This document shows, piece after piece, positions 1 to 10,374 of a DNA stretch of 64,000 bases. The notes under the pieces are model-generated. The model was not told where the DNA came from and did not search any database. It worked only from the letters and a program-made list of their open reading frames with translations. A program made the translations under genes and the position numbers. The DNA comes from Silene conica. Lineage: Eukaryota; Streptophyta; Magnoliopsida; Caryophyllales; Caryophyllaceae. The stretch lies in assembly GCA_029255685.2 (NCBI GenBank), contig CM055319.2:24585568-24649567 (forward strand), in the 5' to 3' direction. Within the stretch, counting starts at the first letter, position 1. Each line of letters starts with the position of its first letter.

Positions 1-265
1 CTTGAGTTGGGTTCACAATGCTTTTCTTTTATGTTAATAGGAGTTATATTTTGAGAGAAATGAATCTTCTAGTTGACAGTGGTTAGATGGTTGTTGTACA
101 GTTCCATTTTGACCCATATTTTGTAAAAGAAATCATTTGAGACTTGGTTATTGTTTATGCATAATTCCACCTCTACTGTTCAGAATATGCGTTTACGTTT
201 TCAAGATAATAAGACACTAATTAACAAAAGATAACAATAAACCACCAATACTAACTTTAGTACAA

Positions 266-335
<70 letters not shown>

Positions 336-1663
336 TTTGTAATTAAACAACAACAATCACGAAAATTGGAACACGCAAAACACAAACACCAACAGACCAT
401 TACCAAATCAGGCCTCACGACCACATCCCATGGCCAGCCCTCAACTCAGCCCCATCGACACCTCTCTGACGCCTAAACCACCACCACGACGTGGTGGTCG
501 CCACCACTGTACCCCAGTGAACCCCTAGACAGACCCCTCGACTTAACCCTTGCCCAAACCTGCCTTCGACAACCCTTCAAACAACCATGACCCTCCTGCC
601 GAAACCCGCATAACTCAATACTCATAGCGTGAGTACCCTGAAAACGTGACCCCAGTCGCCGGCGCAACCACTCTAACCACCACCTGACGCTACACTTGAA
701 ACCACTCACCACCCATGACCCCCTTGGTGACGACCACAAGCGCTCGACACCAGACACCACCCTTGAAAAACGCCCACAAACACCCTCTCTCACGACCTCC
801 TGTTCGCCCCTGTTTCTGACCGCAAAACCCGACCCACTTCTGGTGATGCTCCGACCAACCAACACCCCCTTTTAACGACCCACAACAACCTATAGCCCTT
901 CTACCACCTTTACCCATAACCCACGACCAGAATTACACCCAAACACAATTAATTAAGGAATCGTTAACGAGATAGAAAACTCACGCAGAAACAGAGCATC
1001 GTCAAATTGCATTCTACTGTCGTGTTTCAAGGCCCTCGACATAACAGTTATTGTGGTCCTACGACGGTCTAAAAACGATAAACGTGATATATCTAGTACA
1101 TGGGTTACTCTCGACAACACGACTCTAATTGACAAGTGATAAAAAGGTTGTAACACTTACTAGTTTTCTACTGTACAACGCTTGAAGAAAACGATGGTGG
1201 TGATGACATGGTGATGGTGTCTTTACTCGTTTTTCCTTCTCCCTTGTTCTTCTCATGGCCACAGTAGGGTAAGCTTTGTTGATGGAAGGAGGCAGAAATA
1301 GAGGCAGCCGAGTGAAGGGGAATTAGGGTTTTGAGTTTTGTGAGATTTGTCGAAGGATGAAAGCGTTTGGTAGAATGTCGATAGGTAGTAATAGGGTTTT
1401 TGTTGTTGTTTTCATCCTTTGATGTTTATACAGCTAATATCACCCATCAACCATTAAACGTAGGCCCAAACCCATCACGCATCCCGAGAACATAAAACAC
1501 TGGTTCCCGTTCATAAGTCGCAACTTAAAATTTAACTAATACGGTTACTCGACACATTACTCATAACATATATAAAAATATAAAAAAACCTTATTCGATA
1601 AATTAATTATCGAATACCCGTCAATATAAATAATAATATTAAAATGGAATACAGGGTATTACA
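1..1663 (-). mobile_element. Partial LTR of a Tekay-like Ty3/gypsy element (reverse orientation)
   Basis: The right edge reads TACAGGGTATTACA, the reverse complement of the LTR start TGTAATACCCTGTA seen in the intact Tekay element at 33996. Read on the minus strand, the order of parts also matches that LTR: an AT-rich start, a segment with CCCTAA-type motifs, a G/T-rich part with many GGTGG words, then an ATT microsatellite about 1.3 kb in. The left end lies outside the window. No coding sequence is convincing here; open frames in the C-rich part on the plus strand have no recognisable domain. Whether this is a solo LTR or the 5' LTR of a reversed element extending leftward cannot be seen. 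Confidence 0.5.
265..333. repeat. (AAT)n microsatellite
   Basis: About 22 consecutive AAT units. An ATT tract occupies the comparable place in the Tekay LTRs at 35189 and 42823, which supports reading the surrounding block as a reversed LTR. Confidence 0.9.
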
Positions 1664-2317
1664 GGATATCAGAGTTACACCCTCAATATACTCCACTCCA
1701 ATATCCTCTATTATTCCCATCTGGGGAGGATGGTTATCGGTTAGGTATTCTACACAGTGAAGCTTCTATTGGGGTTAGCACGAGCGACCGACCACGTGAG
1801 GAATTAACGTGTCGGGAATGGTTTGCTTATCGTCTCCAAGATAGACCACCGGATATTGAGTATCCAACGGTGTTACTATCTGGCAAGGGATACCACCAAT
1901 TCTCAGTGGATGGTTATATGACGGTTGAATCGCATAGGCTGAACTATATTCGGTTTAACCAAGATCGATTACGAGTGGATAATTACAAGAACCTTTCAAC
2001 TGCTGTTGCAAGAGGAAACGTCGAACCGTCTTCTGTCGGTGCTCGGTATATAATTTCTCCTTCGTTTCCGGGGGGTGACAAGTGGAAGAAAGTGAATTAT
2101 CTCGATATCATGACTATTTGTAAGTGGTTTGGTTATCCTGATTTATTCATTACGTTCACATGTAACCCCAAGTGGCCGGAAATTGTTCGATTTGTTGAAA
2201 AAAAAGGCTTGAGACCAGAGGATCGTCCAGATATTTTATGTCGTGTCTTCAAAATTAAGCTCGATGAGTTGATGAGAGATTTAAAAGATCGACAAATTTT
2301 TGGAAGAACTAGAGCAG
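1664..2317 (+). CDS. Helitron Rep-helicase, exon A (Rep N-terminal part, truncated)
   Basis: The frame is open from the truncation point. It carries the signature region of plant Helitron proteins: ISELHP, then LQYPLLFPSGEDGY (around 1690-1740), and farther on the stretch around FITFTCNPKWPE (2143-2178) that precedes the Rep catalytic core. No start codon belongs to this gene here; the first residues are an internal part of the family protein. The exon ends at a GT donor (AGCAG|GTAAAC, intron 2318-2411), and the next exon resumes the family sequence without a gap. The product would nick and join single-stranded DNA during rolling-circle transposition. The 5' end is broken, so this copy could not make a complete protein. 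Confidence 0.85.
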
Positions 2318-2411
2318 GTAAACAATAAAGTACAATGTTTTATTTTAATCCATTGTTCATCAATCAACAATTCTTAATATTATCTAATTAATTCATTCAT
2401 GTGTTTTAAAG
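2318..2411 (+). other. Intron of Helitron Rep-helicase gene
   Basis: Donor GTAAAC after AGCAG and acceptor TTTTAAAG before CGGTATAT. Removing 94 bases joins two phase-1 exon ends and restores the family reading AVYTIEF. Confidence 0.75.
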
Positions 2412-3641
2412 CGGTATATACCATTGAATTTCAGAAGCGTGGTCTGCCACATGCTCATATATTACTATTCCTACATCGAGAGGATAAGTTCCCTACAGCT
2501 GCAGATGTCGACAAAATCATTTCGGCCGAGATTCCTGATCCGATTAAGGACCCAGTCTTACATGCTGTTGTTTGTGAATATATGCTTCATGGCCCGTGTG
2601 GTAAAGCAAAGTTATCATCACCGTGCATGATTGGAGACAAGTGCTCAAAATATTACCCTAAACCGTGTACAGAACGAACAACGGTTGACGGTGATGGTTA
2701 TCCTATATACAAGAGAAGCAAGAAAGGAGTTACGGTAACCAAGGATGGTGTTCCGCTTGGCAATGAATCTGTCATTCCATATAACTCTCGATTGTTGTTG
2801 AAATATCGGGCTCATATCAATGTTGAATGGTGCAATCAGTCTCGATCAATTAAGTACCTCTTCAAGTACATTAACAAGGGGTCTGATAGAGTTACGATGC
2901 AGTCATCTTATATGCGCCGCAATGATGACGACCCTGGTCGCTTTGATGAGATAAAGAGATTTTACGACTGTCGATATCTTTCCGCGTGTGAAGCTGCTTG
3001 GAGGATATTTGGGTTTGACATTCACTATAGGACTCCGGCTGTTGAAAGGTTGCAATTCCATCTTCCAGATGAGCAATGTGTTGTATTTGATGACGACGCT
3101 TTCATTGACGACGTTGTTGACAGATCATCGGTTGGAGTATCACAGTTTTTAAATTGGATGTGTTGCAACACCTCTGAAGAACGTGATATAGAGGTTGCAA
3201 AAGAATTGTTATATTGCCAATTCCCAACTAAATTTGTTTGGAACAAAAAGGAGCGACAATGGAGTCTTAGGAAAAAAAGGTTTAGTATTGGTAGGTTGGT
3301 TCACGTCCCACCGAACTGCGGAGAGCTGTATTTTATGAGAATCATGTTGAACCACATTAAAGGGCCTACGTGTTTTGAGGACATCAGGACTGTCAACAAC
3401 ATTGTTTATCCCACATTTAGAGAAGCGTGTTATGCGTTAGGCTTAATTGGTGATGACAGAGAATATATTGATGCAATTACACAAGCTGCTGATTGGGGCT
3501 CTAGATACTACCTTAGAAACCTATTTTCGACTCTGTTATTGTGTGACACTTTGTCCATGCCAAGCAGAGTTTGGGAAGAAACGTGGAATCTTCTTTCTGA
3601 TGATATCCTTCACAGACAACGCAAACTTCTTAAAAATCCAG
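2412..3641 (+). CDS. Helitron Rep-helicase, exon B (Rep catalytic core)
   Basis: Holds the HUH metal-binding motif in KRGLPHAHILLFL (about 2441-2476) and the catalytic tyrosine motif YLFKYINKG (2855-2881), which has the two tyrosines typical of Helitron Rep. Cysteine pairs (for example the CGK and CSKYY region near 2598-2660) lie between them. The sequence continues through the linker toward the helicase (VWEETWNLLSDDI). The frame is open throughout. The exon ends at CCAG|GTTTCT; joined to the acceptor at 8320 the family sequence continues as [11 protein letters not shown]. Known role: endonuclease and strand transferase of rolling-circle transposons. The key residues look intact. Confidence 0.88.
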
Positions 3642-3733
3642 GTTTCTCTTCCATATCATTCTATATTTTTTACTCGCTTTATTAAAATTTATTGTTAATT
3701 AACTATTATGTTTTCCCTATTTTTATTATACTC

Positions 3734-3738
<5 letters not shown>

Positions 3739-3796
<58 letters not shown>

Positions 3797-3876
3797 GTAT
3801 ATATATATGTATATATACATATATATATGTATACATATATATATATATGTATACATATATATATGTATACATATAT
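3739..3876. repeat. (TA)n tract with TATG/TACA interruptions
   Basis: About 140 bases of alternating TA with scattered GTATAC units. It flanks the left end of the TIR element at 3877. Confidence 0.9.
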
Positions 3877-4563
3877 AGAAATAGGATCATATGAGTTGGG
3901 GTATATTTGGTGAGTTACACCTTTGAATCTGAGCCATCCATTTTGAGTTGAGATTAGTGGCTGAGATTAAATCTCACAATTCATATAAAAACCCAAATTT
4001 TACACCTGTCTTCTTTTTTCCCTCTTTTCAACTTCCAATTGAAAATCAACCCCAAAACCTCCATAATTCGAAAATCAACCGCAAAACCTCCATAATTCTA
4101 CTGTAAAACCTTCATCTTCTCCAGTAAAACCTCCATCATCTTGCTCATCTTTTCTTCGTCGATTAGTTCGCTCATTTTCGTCTCTAATCTGTTCATATTC
4201 AGGTAATCTCCAGTAAAACTTTTGACTTCGTTTTTCTTCTATTTTCGTTACTTTTGTAGGTTTTTTAAGTTGATTTTTGTTTTGTTTTATGTTGTTATTC
4301 TTCAATTTTGAGCAGTGTGTTTCATTATGTAGTTCAATTAGAGTATTTGTGTACTTTTTTTCTCGTTTTAGCATAATTTTAGGGGGTTTTTTTTCATATT
4401 CTTCTTTGATTTTCGTCAATTCGTTAAAAATCTTCGTTTATGCAGTTGTGTTTTACTTAAAATTGGTGTTTAGTTCAATTAGTCACTTTGCATTTTGTTT
4501 CCAGTTAAAATTAGGGTTTCTTAATTGTATTTTCCAGATTTTACAATTCAACAACATATTACA

Positions 4564-4877
4564 ATAATAGCTGTTATTGTATTCATAATAGCTGTTATTG
4601 TATTCATAATAGCTGTTATTGTATTCATAATAACTGTTATTGTATTCATAGTAGCTGTTATTGTATTCATAGTAGCTGTTATTGTATTCATAATAGCTGT
4701 TATTGTATTCATAGTAGCTGTTATTGTATTCATAGTAGCTGTTATTGTATTCATAGTAGCTGTTATTGTATTCATAGTAGCTGTTATTGTATTCATAGTA
4801 GCTGTTATTGTATTCATAATAACTGTTATTGTATTCATAGTAGCTGTTATTGTATTCATAGTAGCTGTTATTGTTGA
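4564..4877. repeat. 21-bp minisatellite (about 15 copies)
   Basis: The unit is close to AATAGCTGTTATTGTATTCAT, varying only between ATAATAG, ATAGTAG and ATAATAA. Because 21 is a multiple of three, long spurious reading frames appear on both strands; they are products of the repeat and not genes. Confidence 0.93.
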
Positions 4878-5199
4878 TTTTGAATGGAAAACAAAACTTA
4901 TGAACAATCACGAATCAGGATTCTATATCATGTTTCACATGCTCACATATGAAGGGAAGCACGACAAGGGATTGGTATCAATTAAGAAGAAAACGGAGAG
5001 GACTGCTTTATGGATTGAGATGATGTGTATTTTGTTGATGTCAGATGCCAATGACTCAAGAGCGGCTCTTTTGGAAGAAGTGGTGAATTTCAGGGAAGAC
5101 ATACTGAAAATGGAGAAGAATCTTGTAAACAAGAGGAAAAGTTCTATGAAAAGGTATAAAAGCGTAGCTTTAAGAGGTTCTGCTAAACCAAAAAAATGA
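4878..5199 (+). pseudogene. Possible Ulp1-like (C48) peptidase C-terminal remnant
   Basis: About 105 codons are open after the minisatellite. The segment NNHESGFYIMFHMLTYEG resembles the C-terminal core of Ulp1-like proteases that MULEs carry, where the family has a DCG-type cysteine motif followed by a hydrophobic helix and HM.xY. Here the cysteine position reads ESG, so the nucleophile would be missing. A lysine-rich tail (RKSSMKRYK) ends at a stop codon at 5197-5199. The upstream part of the gene is replaced by minisatellite. The family assignment is tentative; what is certain is a non-repetitive protein-like segment embedded in the element. Confidence 0.35.
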
Positions 5200-5269
5200 G
5201 CTCTTTTTAAATGTTGGAAATTGTAATTGTTGTGGGAAAGGATTGTATTTTTGTAAAGCGTAGGAAGTG

Positions 5270-5985
5270 CTATATTTTGTGACAGCTATTGTAATCATCA
5301 AAACAGTTATTGTATTCATCAAAATAGTTATTGTATTCATCAAAACAGTTATTGTATTCATCAAAACAGTTATTGTAATTTTTGTTCAGACAGTTATATG
5401 CAATGTCTCAGGCAGTTATTTTAATGATTTTCAGACAGTTATTGCAATGGGTTCATACAGTTATTGTAATGATTTTCAGACAGTTATTATAATGGATTTT
5501 ACACTGTTATTGTAATTCATTATAGCTGTTATTGTATTGCATATATATGTTATTGTATTCAGTTTTGGAGTTTGTAATACCTGTTATTGTAATATATTAT
5601 AGCTGTTATTGTATTCATAATAGCTGTTATTGTAATTGATAATAGCTGTTATTGTATTGCATAATAGCTGTTATTGTATTCAGTTTTCCTATTTGTAATA
5701 CCTGTTATTGTAATTCGTTATAGCTGTTATTGTATTCATAATAGCTGTTATTGTAATTGATAATGGCTGTTATTGTATTGCATAATAGCTGTTATTGTAT
5801 TCAGTTTTCCATTTTATAATACCTGTTAATGTAATTCATTATAGCTGTTATTGTATTCATAATAGTTGTTATTGTAATTGATAATAGCTGTTATTGTATT
5901 GCATAATAACTGTTATTGTATTCAGTTTGCATTATGTAATACCTGTTATTGTATTCATTATAGCTGTTATTGTATTCATAATTGC
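5270..5985. repeat. Degenerate continuation of the 21-bp minisatellite
   Basis: The CTGTTATTGTA core recurs with variable spacers (ATTCATAATAG, ATTGATAATAG, ATTGCATAATAG and ATTCAGTTTT-type units). At 5270-5400 the units read ATCAAAACAGTTATTGTATTC. Confidence 0.85.
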
Positions 5986-6179
5986 ATATGTTGAACTCCA
6001 AAAACACGATTTTTAGTAAGTAATTATTCTAAAGTTTCTTACACGAAATATAGATTCTCAACTATAGTAATCTAAGACAAAATACTGAGAAATTTTTGTA
6101 TTATTGTAAAGTTGTGATACGATTATTGTAAATGTGTTCATTGGATGCCTTATTCATCCTCCATTTCATCACCCTCTTC

Positions 6180-6492
6180 ATCTTCTTCCTCAGGTGCATG
6201 CTCAAAACTCAGACCATACTCTTGATAATTCCAGCTTTCTTAAGTCAGTTGGATCATAATCTTGTAATAACTTTCCATCCAGTCCAAACAAAGGCTTTCT
6301 ATATGATTTCTTCATCCATCTACTTGCGATGTACTTCTCCGGTATGCTAGTCAATCCTTTACCTGATAGTACCCATATTATGTGTTTACAAAGGATTCCT
6401 TTCCTCTCAAACATCTTGCATGTACATGTTGTTTCTTTTGTTTCGGTATTGTGAACAACCTGCACAACAGTATAGTTATTATTGTATTGCAT
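6180..6492 (-). pseudogene. FAR1/MULE-type SWIM zinc-finger fragment
   Basis: The minus-strand frame carries a SWIM signature CTCKMFERKGILCKHI (C-x-C, then C-x-H), followed by the family tail SIPEKYIASRWMKKSYRK. This is the C-terminal part of FAR1-related factors and the MULE transposases from which they derive. The frame then runs through a diverged region to a stop near 6204, and an acidic Glu-rich stretch continues in another frame (6140-6190). Upstream (to the right) the gene runs into the 21-bp minisatellite, so the DDE transposase core is absent. It belongs with the short first exon at 6899-6971. Not functional as seen. Confidence 0.7.
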
Positions 6493-6755
6493 TATAACTG
6501 TTATTGTAATGCATAATAGCTGTTATTGTATTCATAATAGCTGTTATTGTATTCATTATAACTGTTATTGTATTCATTATAACTGTTATTGTAATTCATT
6601 ATAACTGTTATTGTAATTCATTATAACTGTTATTGTAATACATAATAGCTGTTATTGTATTCATTATAACTGTTATTGTATTCATTATAACTGTTATTGT
6701 AATTCATTATAATTGTTATTGTAATTCATTATAACTGTTATTGTATTTGCATAAT
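6484..6755. repeat. Third block of the 21-bp minisatellite
   Basis: About 13 units of CATTATAACTGTTATTGTAAT type. It lies between the SWIM fragment and its putative first exon, so the repeat has replaced the middle of that gene. Confidence 0.9.
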
Positions 6756-6898
6756 ACATGAAATCATGAGTTATTTTAAGCTCAATACGTAATTCATAAT
6801 AGCAGTCAATATAAGCTCAATAGTGAGTTATTTTAAGCTTTCATATAGTTATTGTATCATGAAATCATGAAATCATTATAAACTAGACAAATTGATAC

Positions 6899-6971
6899 CT
6901 GAAATCGTCAATGTTTGATCGTCATTAAGCTGATTAAGATGATCGTCATTAAGTTCGTCTGAATTCATCAT
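6899..6971 (-). pseudogene. Putative first exon of the SWIM/FAR1-like gene remnant
   Basis: An ATG at 6971 (minus strand) opens a short acidic reading MMNSDELNDDHLNQLNDD. It ends at a good donor (TTTCAG|GTATCA on the minus strand). It lies upstream of the SWIM fragment on the same strand, near the TIR end where a MULE-like gene would begin. The assignment rests on position and splice signal only. Confidence 0.35.
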
Positions 6972-7409
6972 CGCAAATCCTGAAGATTACGAAAACAATA
7001 CATAAATTGTCGTACAATTTGTTATTTGAATCAAATAATTCAGCTATTCAAGTATTAAAATAACAAAATCGTAAGAATTAGTACCGAAAAATTAGGGTTC
7101 CTGCAAGTTTTTCGTCTGATTTTTCGGAATTGATGAAGAATTGTTGAAGAATTGATGAAGAATTGATGAATTTGATGAAGAATTGATAAATTGATGAAGA
7201 ATTGATGAAGAATTTTGATGAAGAATTTGATGATTTCTGAGATTTTTTTATGATTTATTTGGGATTTTGAAGGAGAGAGAAAGTTAGTTTAGATCAGCTG
7301 GAATTTGTGAATTTTAGGCGCGCGTGTTAGAAAGTTAGTTTAGGTCAATTGTATTTATACGCGGGGGTAACTCACGGAATATGGCAAACTCACCGGAACT
7401 CGCCTCTAC

Positions 7410-7466
7410 ATATATATATGTATATATATATATATGTATATATATGTATATACATATATATATATC

Positions 7467-7506
<40 letters not shown>

Positions 7507-7510
7507 TATA
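7410..7510. repeat. (TA)n tract between two TIR elements
   Basis: TATATA with TATG interruptions; right flank of the element at 3877 and left flank of the element at 7511. Confidence 0.9.
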
Positions 7511-8070
7511 GGGCCGGGATCCGGTGAGAACCACCCTTATAATGAGAACCATGAGAACCCCCACTAAATCTTCACCATATCTCGCTTCGAATGTTTCGTT
7601 GGATCATTTACCATTAGTTTAACTTATTCAAATACACACTTTAGTATCAATAAACAAAAAAATTTAATTTAATTAACAAAATATATACTTAGTGTACGAA
7701 AATACAATTAGGCGTACTAAAATGGCTATAAATGCACGAAAACAACCACTACGTGCATGAAATTTTTTACATGCATGAAAATGATTACGAGGTGCATGAA
7801 ATAAGAGGTTGTACGTGCATTAAAACGATTTCTAGGTGCATGAAAAATGATAGATGCGTAAAAATCGGTAGTAGGTGCATGAAAATTAATAAAACGTATC
7901 TCACCTTGATTTCCGTCACTAGTATATATTTTCTAGACCAAGAAATATGTTCTCTAGCCTAAAAATTTCATGCCGAATCCAAATATTTCATTAATTTTTT
8001 TTTAAAAAGTCCGTAAGGTAGAGTTCTCACGGTTCTCATTATATTGGTGGTTCTCATAGGATCCCAATTC
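7511..8070. mobile_element. 560-bp MITE with GGATCC...GTGAGAACC inverted repeats, inside (TA)n
   Basis: Left end: GGGATCCGGTGAGAACCACC followed by TATAATGAGAACCATGAGAAC. The reverse complement of the right end reads GGGATCCTATGAGAACCACC and TATAATGAGAACCGTGAGAAC. The inverted repeats are about 50 bases and closely matched. (TA)n lies immediately outside both ends. The interior has a loosely repeated GTGCATGAAAA word (7740-7890) and no coding capacity. Confidence 0.75.
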
Positions 8071-8235
<165 letters not shown>

Positions 8236-8320
8236 ATACAGACACACACACACTTGTTAAATATATAATTGTTGAGAGATTACGTATGTACTTATCACGC
8301 ACCCATCTTTTTTATATTAG

Positions 8321-9081
8321 GCTTACAGCTAACTGATGATGAGTTGAAAACTTATGCACTTATGGATATTGAAAATTCTCTTCAATTGAACGGGAGTAGC
8401 CTAACTAGATTTGAAGGCATGCCATTCCCAGATTCTTCAACAACATCACATCATCGGAACAGATTAGTTATGGATGCGTTGTCTTACGACAAACAGTCAT
8501 TAAGTGAAGAAAATAAGCGTCAATTATCTTCAATGACTGATGAACAAAGGTCGGTGTATAATGAAATTATGGATGCTGTTATACATAACAGAGGTGCGGT
8601 GTTCTTTGTTTATGGATACGGCGGAACTGGGAAGACGTTTATCTGGCGTTCTTTGTGTGCTGCCATAAGAAGTAAGGGAGAAATTGTTGTCGCAGTTGCA
8701 TCAAGCGGAATTGCAGCAACCTTGATACCCGGTGGTGTAACAGCTCATTCCAGATTAAGCATACCGATCACCGTGGATGAGGATTCTACATGCTCTCGAA
8801 TTAAGCCAGGTAGTGATTTAACCGAGCTTTTGATAAGGGCGAAACTCATTATATGGGATGAAGCTCCTATGACTCACAAACATAGTTTCGAGGCTGTTGA
8901 TAAAAGCCTAAAAGATGTAATGCGTGTTGTTAATGAGCGAAATGCCATATTACCGTTTGGAGGAAATGTGGTAGTCTTCGGAGGAGATTTTCGGCAAACT
9001 TTGCCCGTTGTCCCTAAAGGAAGTAGGGCTGACGTTGTGCGTGCATCTTTATATTCATCGTATTTGTGGTCTTCTTGCAAG
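8321..9081 (+). CDS. Helitron Rep-helicase, exon C (helicase N-terminal half)
   Basis: After the acceptor the sequence runs [17 protein letters not shown], the usual Rep-to-helicase linker. PIF1-family helicase motifs follow: Walker A in GYGGTGKTF (8614-8640), the Ia-like [12 protein letters not shown], Walker B IIWDEAPM (about 8848-8871), and [11 protein letters not shown] (motif III, about 8982-9014). The exon ends SSCK|GTATTT at 9081/9082. Function in the family: ATP-dependent 5'-3' DNA unwinding during rolling-circle transposition. No stop codons or frameshifts were seen. Confidence 0.9.
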
Positions 9082-9185
9082 GTATTTTTAGTTATTATCA
9101 TAATAACATATATCTGTTACAACATTATTTCTTACTATGTTTATAGTTTACGTATGTTCATACGTTAACCTTTGAAATTGTCTAG
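9082..9185 (+). other. Intron of Helitron Rep-helicase gene
   Basis: Donor GTATTT and acceptor TTGTCTAG. Splicing gives the family reading SSCKVLKFTKNMRL. Confidence 0.8.
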
Positions 9186-10097
9186 GTGCTTAAATTCACA
9201 AAGAATATGCGTTTGCAAGTTGGGAATTCAGACAACAATGTTGAGGATATCAGAAAATTCTCAGAATGGATTCTTCAAATTGGAGATGGTTTAGCAGGCG
9301 GTGAAAATGACGGAGAAGTTGATCTAGATTTCCCAGACGACTTACTCATTCGAGATGTCACAAATCCGATTGCGTCATTAGTAAATGTCACTTATCCAAA
9401 TCTTTTAAGCCATTTATGGAACCCTGATTACCTCCAAGAAAGGGCAATTCTCGCCCCTACGCACGAGATAGTTGAAGCGGTTAACGACTACGTGTTGTCG
9501 CTTATCAATGAAGAGGAGGCTTTATATTTAAGCTCGGATGAAGTCTGTAACGATGATACGGGAATGGGTGATCATGAGTTACACTCTACCGAATACCTCA
9601 ATAGTATTAAATGTTCAGGACTCCCGAATCATCAATTGAGGTTAAAGGTCGGTGCAATGGTCATGCTTCTTAGGAACATCGATCAATCACGTGGTTTATG
9701 TAATGGCACGAGATTAATTGTGACAGATTTAGGGTCATGCGTGATTAGATGTACGGTTATAACCGGCAGTCATAAAGGGGATAAAGTACATATTGCTCGA
9801 TTAACACTTACTCCGTCAGACTCGAGTAGATTCCCGGTTCGTTTCAGCAAAAGGCAATTCCCTGTATCTGTTTGCGTTGCTATGGCGATTAATAAGAGTC
9901 AAGGACAATCTTTATCTCAAGTCAGCATCTATCTTCCACGACCTGTTTTTAGTCATGACCAGCTTTACGTGGCGATTTCCAGGGTTACAAACAAACAAGG
10001 CTTGAAACTTTTGATTTGTGATGATGATAAGCATATATCCAACAAAACGACTAATGTAGTTTATCATGAAATTTTTCAGTATTTAGAATCACATTAG
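9186..10097 (+). CDS. Helitron Rep-helicase, exon D (helicase C-terminal half)
   Basis: Continues from exon C through NMRLQVG, the ERAILAPTHEIVEAVN region (motif IV area), LKVGAMVMLLRNID (motif V-like), CNGTRLIV, and the C-terminal helicase motif with AINKSQGQSL and YVAISRV (motif VI). The stop TAG at 10095-10097 lies about 250 bases before the Helitron hairpin, a normal distance. The frame is intact. Together the four exons would give roughly 1,190 residues, short of the family length because the N-terminus is missing. Confidence 0.9.
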   Translation: MLKFTKNMRLQVGNSDNNVEDIRKFSEWILQIGDGLAGGENDGEVDLDFPDDLLIRDVTNPIASLVNVTYPNLLSHLWNPDYLQERAILAPTHEIVEAVNDYVLSLINEEEALYLSSDEVCNDDTGMGDHELHSTEYLNSIKCSGLPNHQLRLKVGAMVMLLRNIDQSRGLCNGTRLIVTDLGSCVIRCTVITGSHKGDKVHIARLTLTPSDSSRFPVRFSKRQFPVSVCVAMAINKSQGQSLSQVSIYLPRPVFSHDQLYVAISRVTNKQGLKLLICDDDKHISNKTTNVVYHEIFQYLESH

Positions 10098-10344
10098 TTT
10101 GAGATATTTTAATTTTATATTTATGTTTTGTTGAAGGATAATGTAATCGTTATTTATTTGAACAACTGTTTTGATTTTATAGTAATATTCACATTTTTGG
10201 GTACTCAATTTAATGTGCTAATTTTATTTAAAACATGCATTTTAACGTATTATCAATATAATAGAAATTGAATGCAAAATATTTACGTATTATTGACACT
10301 ATTCGATAATACTAATTATCCACCACATTTTTTCTAAAAATATA

Positions 10345-10374
10345 CCCGTGCAATTTGCACGGGTTTAACACTAG
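10345..10374 (+). other. Helitron 3' terminus (hairpin + CTAG)
   Basis: The palindrome CCCGTGCAATTTGCACGGG (10345-10363) is followed after seven bases by CTAG (10371-10374) and a T. This is the canonical Helitron 3' end. Confidence 0.93.

Larger units (their letters stand above)
3877..7409 (-). mobile_element. MULE-like TIR element inserted in a (TA)n tract
   Basis: The ends form imperfect inverted repeats of about 50 bases. The left end contains ATGAGTTGGGGTATATT and GTGAGTTACACC. The reverse complement of the right end contains GTGAGTTTGCCATATT and GTGAGTTACCCCC. Both ends abut (TA)n tracts, as described for TA-flanked MULE derivatives. The body holds remnants of a FAR1/MULE-type SWIM-domain gene on the minus strand and a possible Ulp1-like tail on the plus strand. 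It is heavily invaded by a 21-bp minisatellite. Non-autonomous: no complete transposase is left. The MULE assignment is inferred from the SWIM domain and end structure. Confidence 0.6.

Noticed and set aside
473-917. Minus-strand frames rich in Arg, Gly and Val
   Set aside because: They lie in the G/T-rich part of a reversed LTR; no domain, and equivalent parts of other LTRs also give meaningless frames.
4483-4911. Long frames on both strands (NNSYYEY-type and AVIVFI-type repeats)
   Set aside because: They are readings of the 21-bp minisatellite, whose period is a multiple of three; the frames exist on both strands at once.
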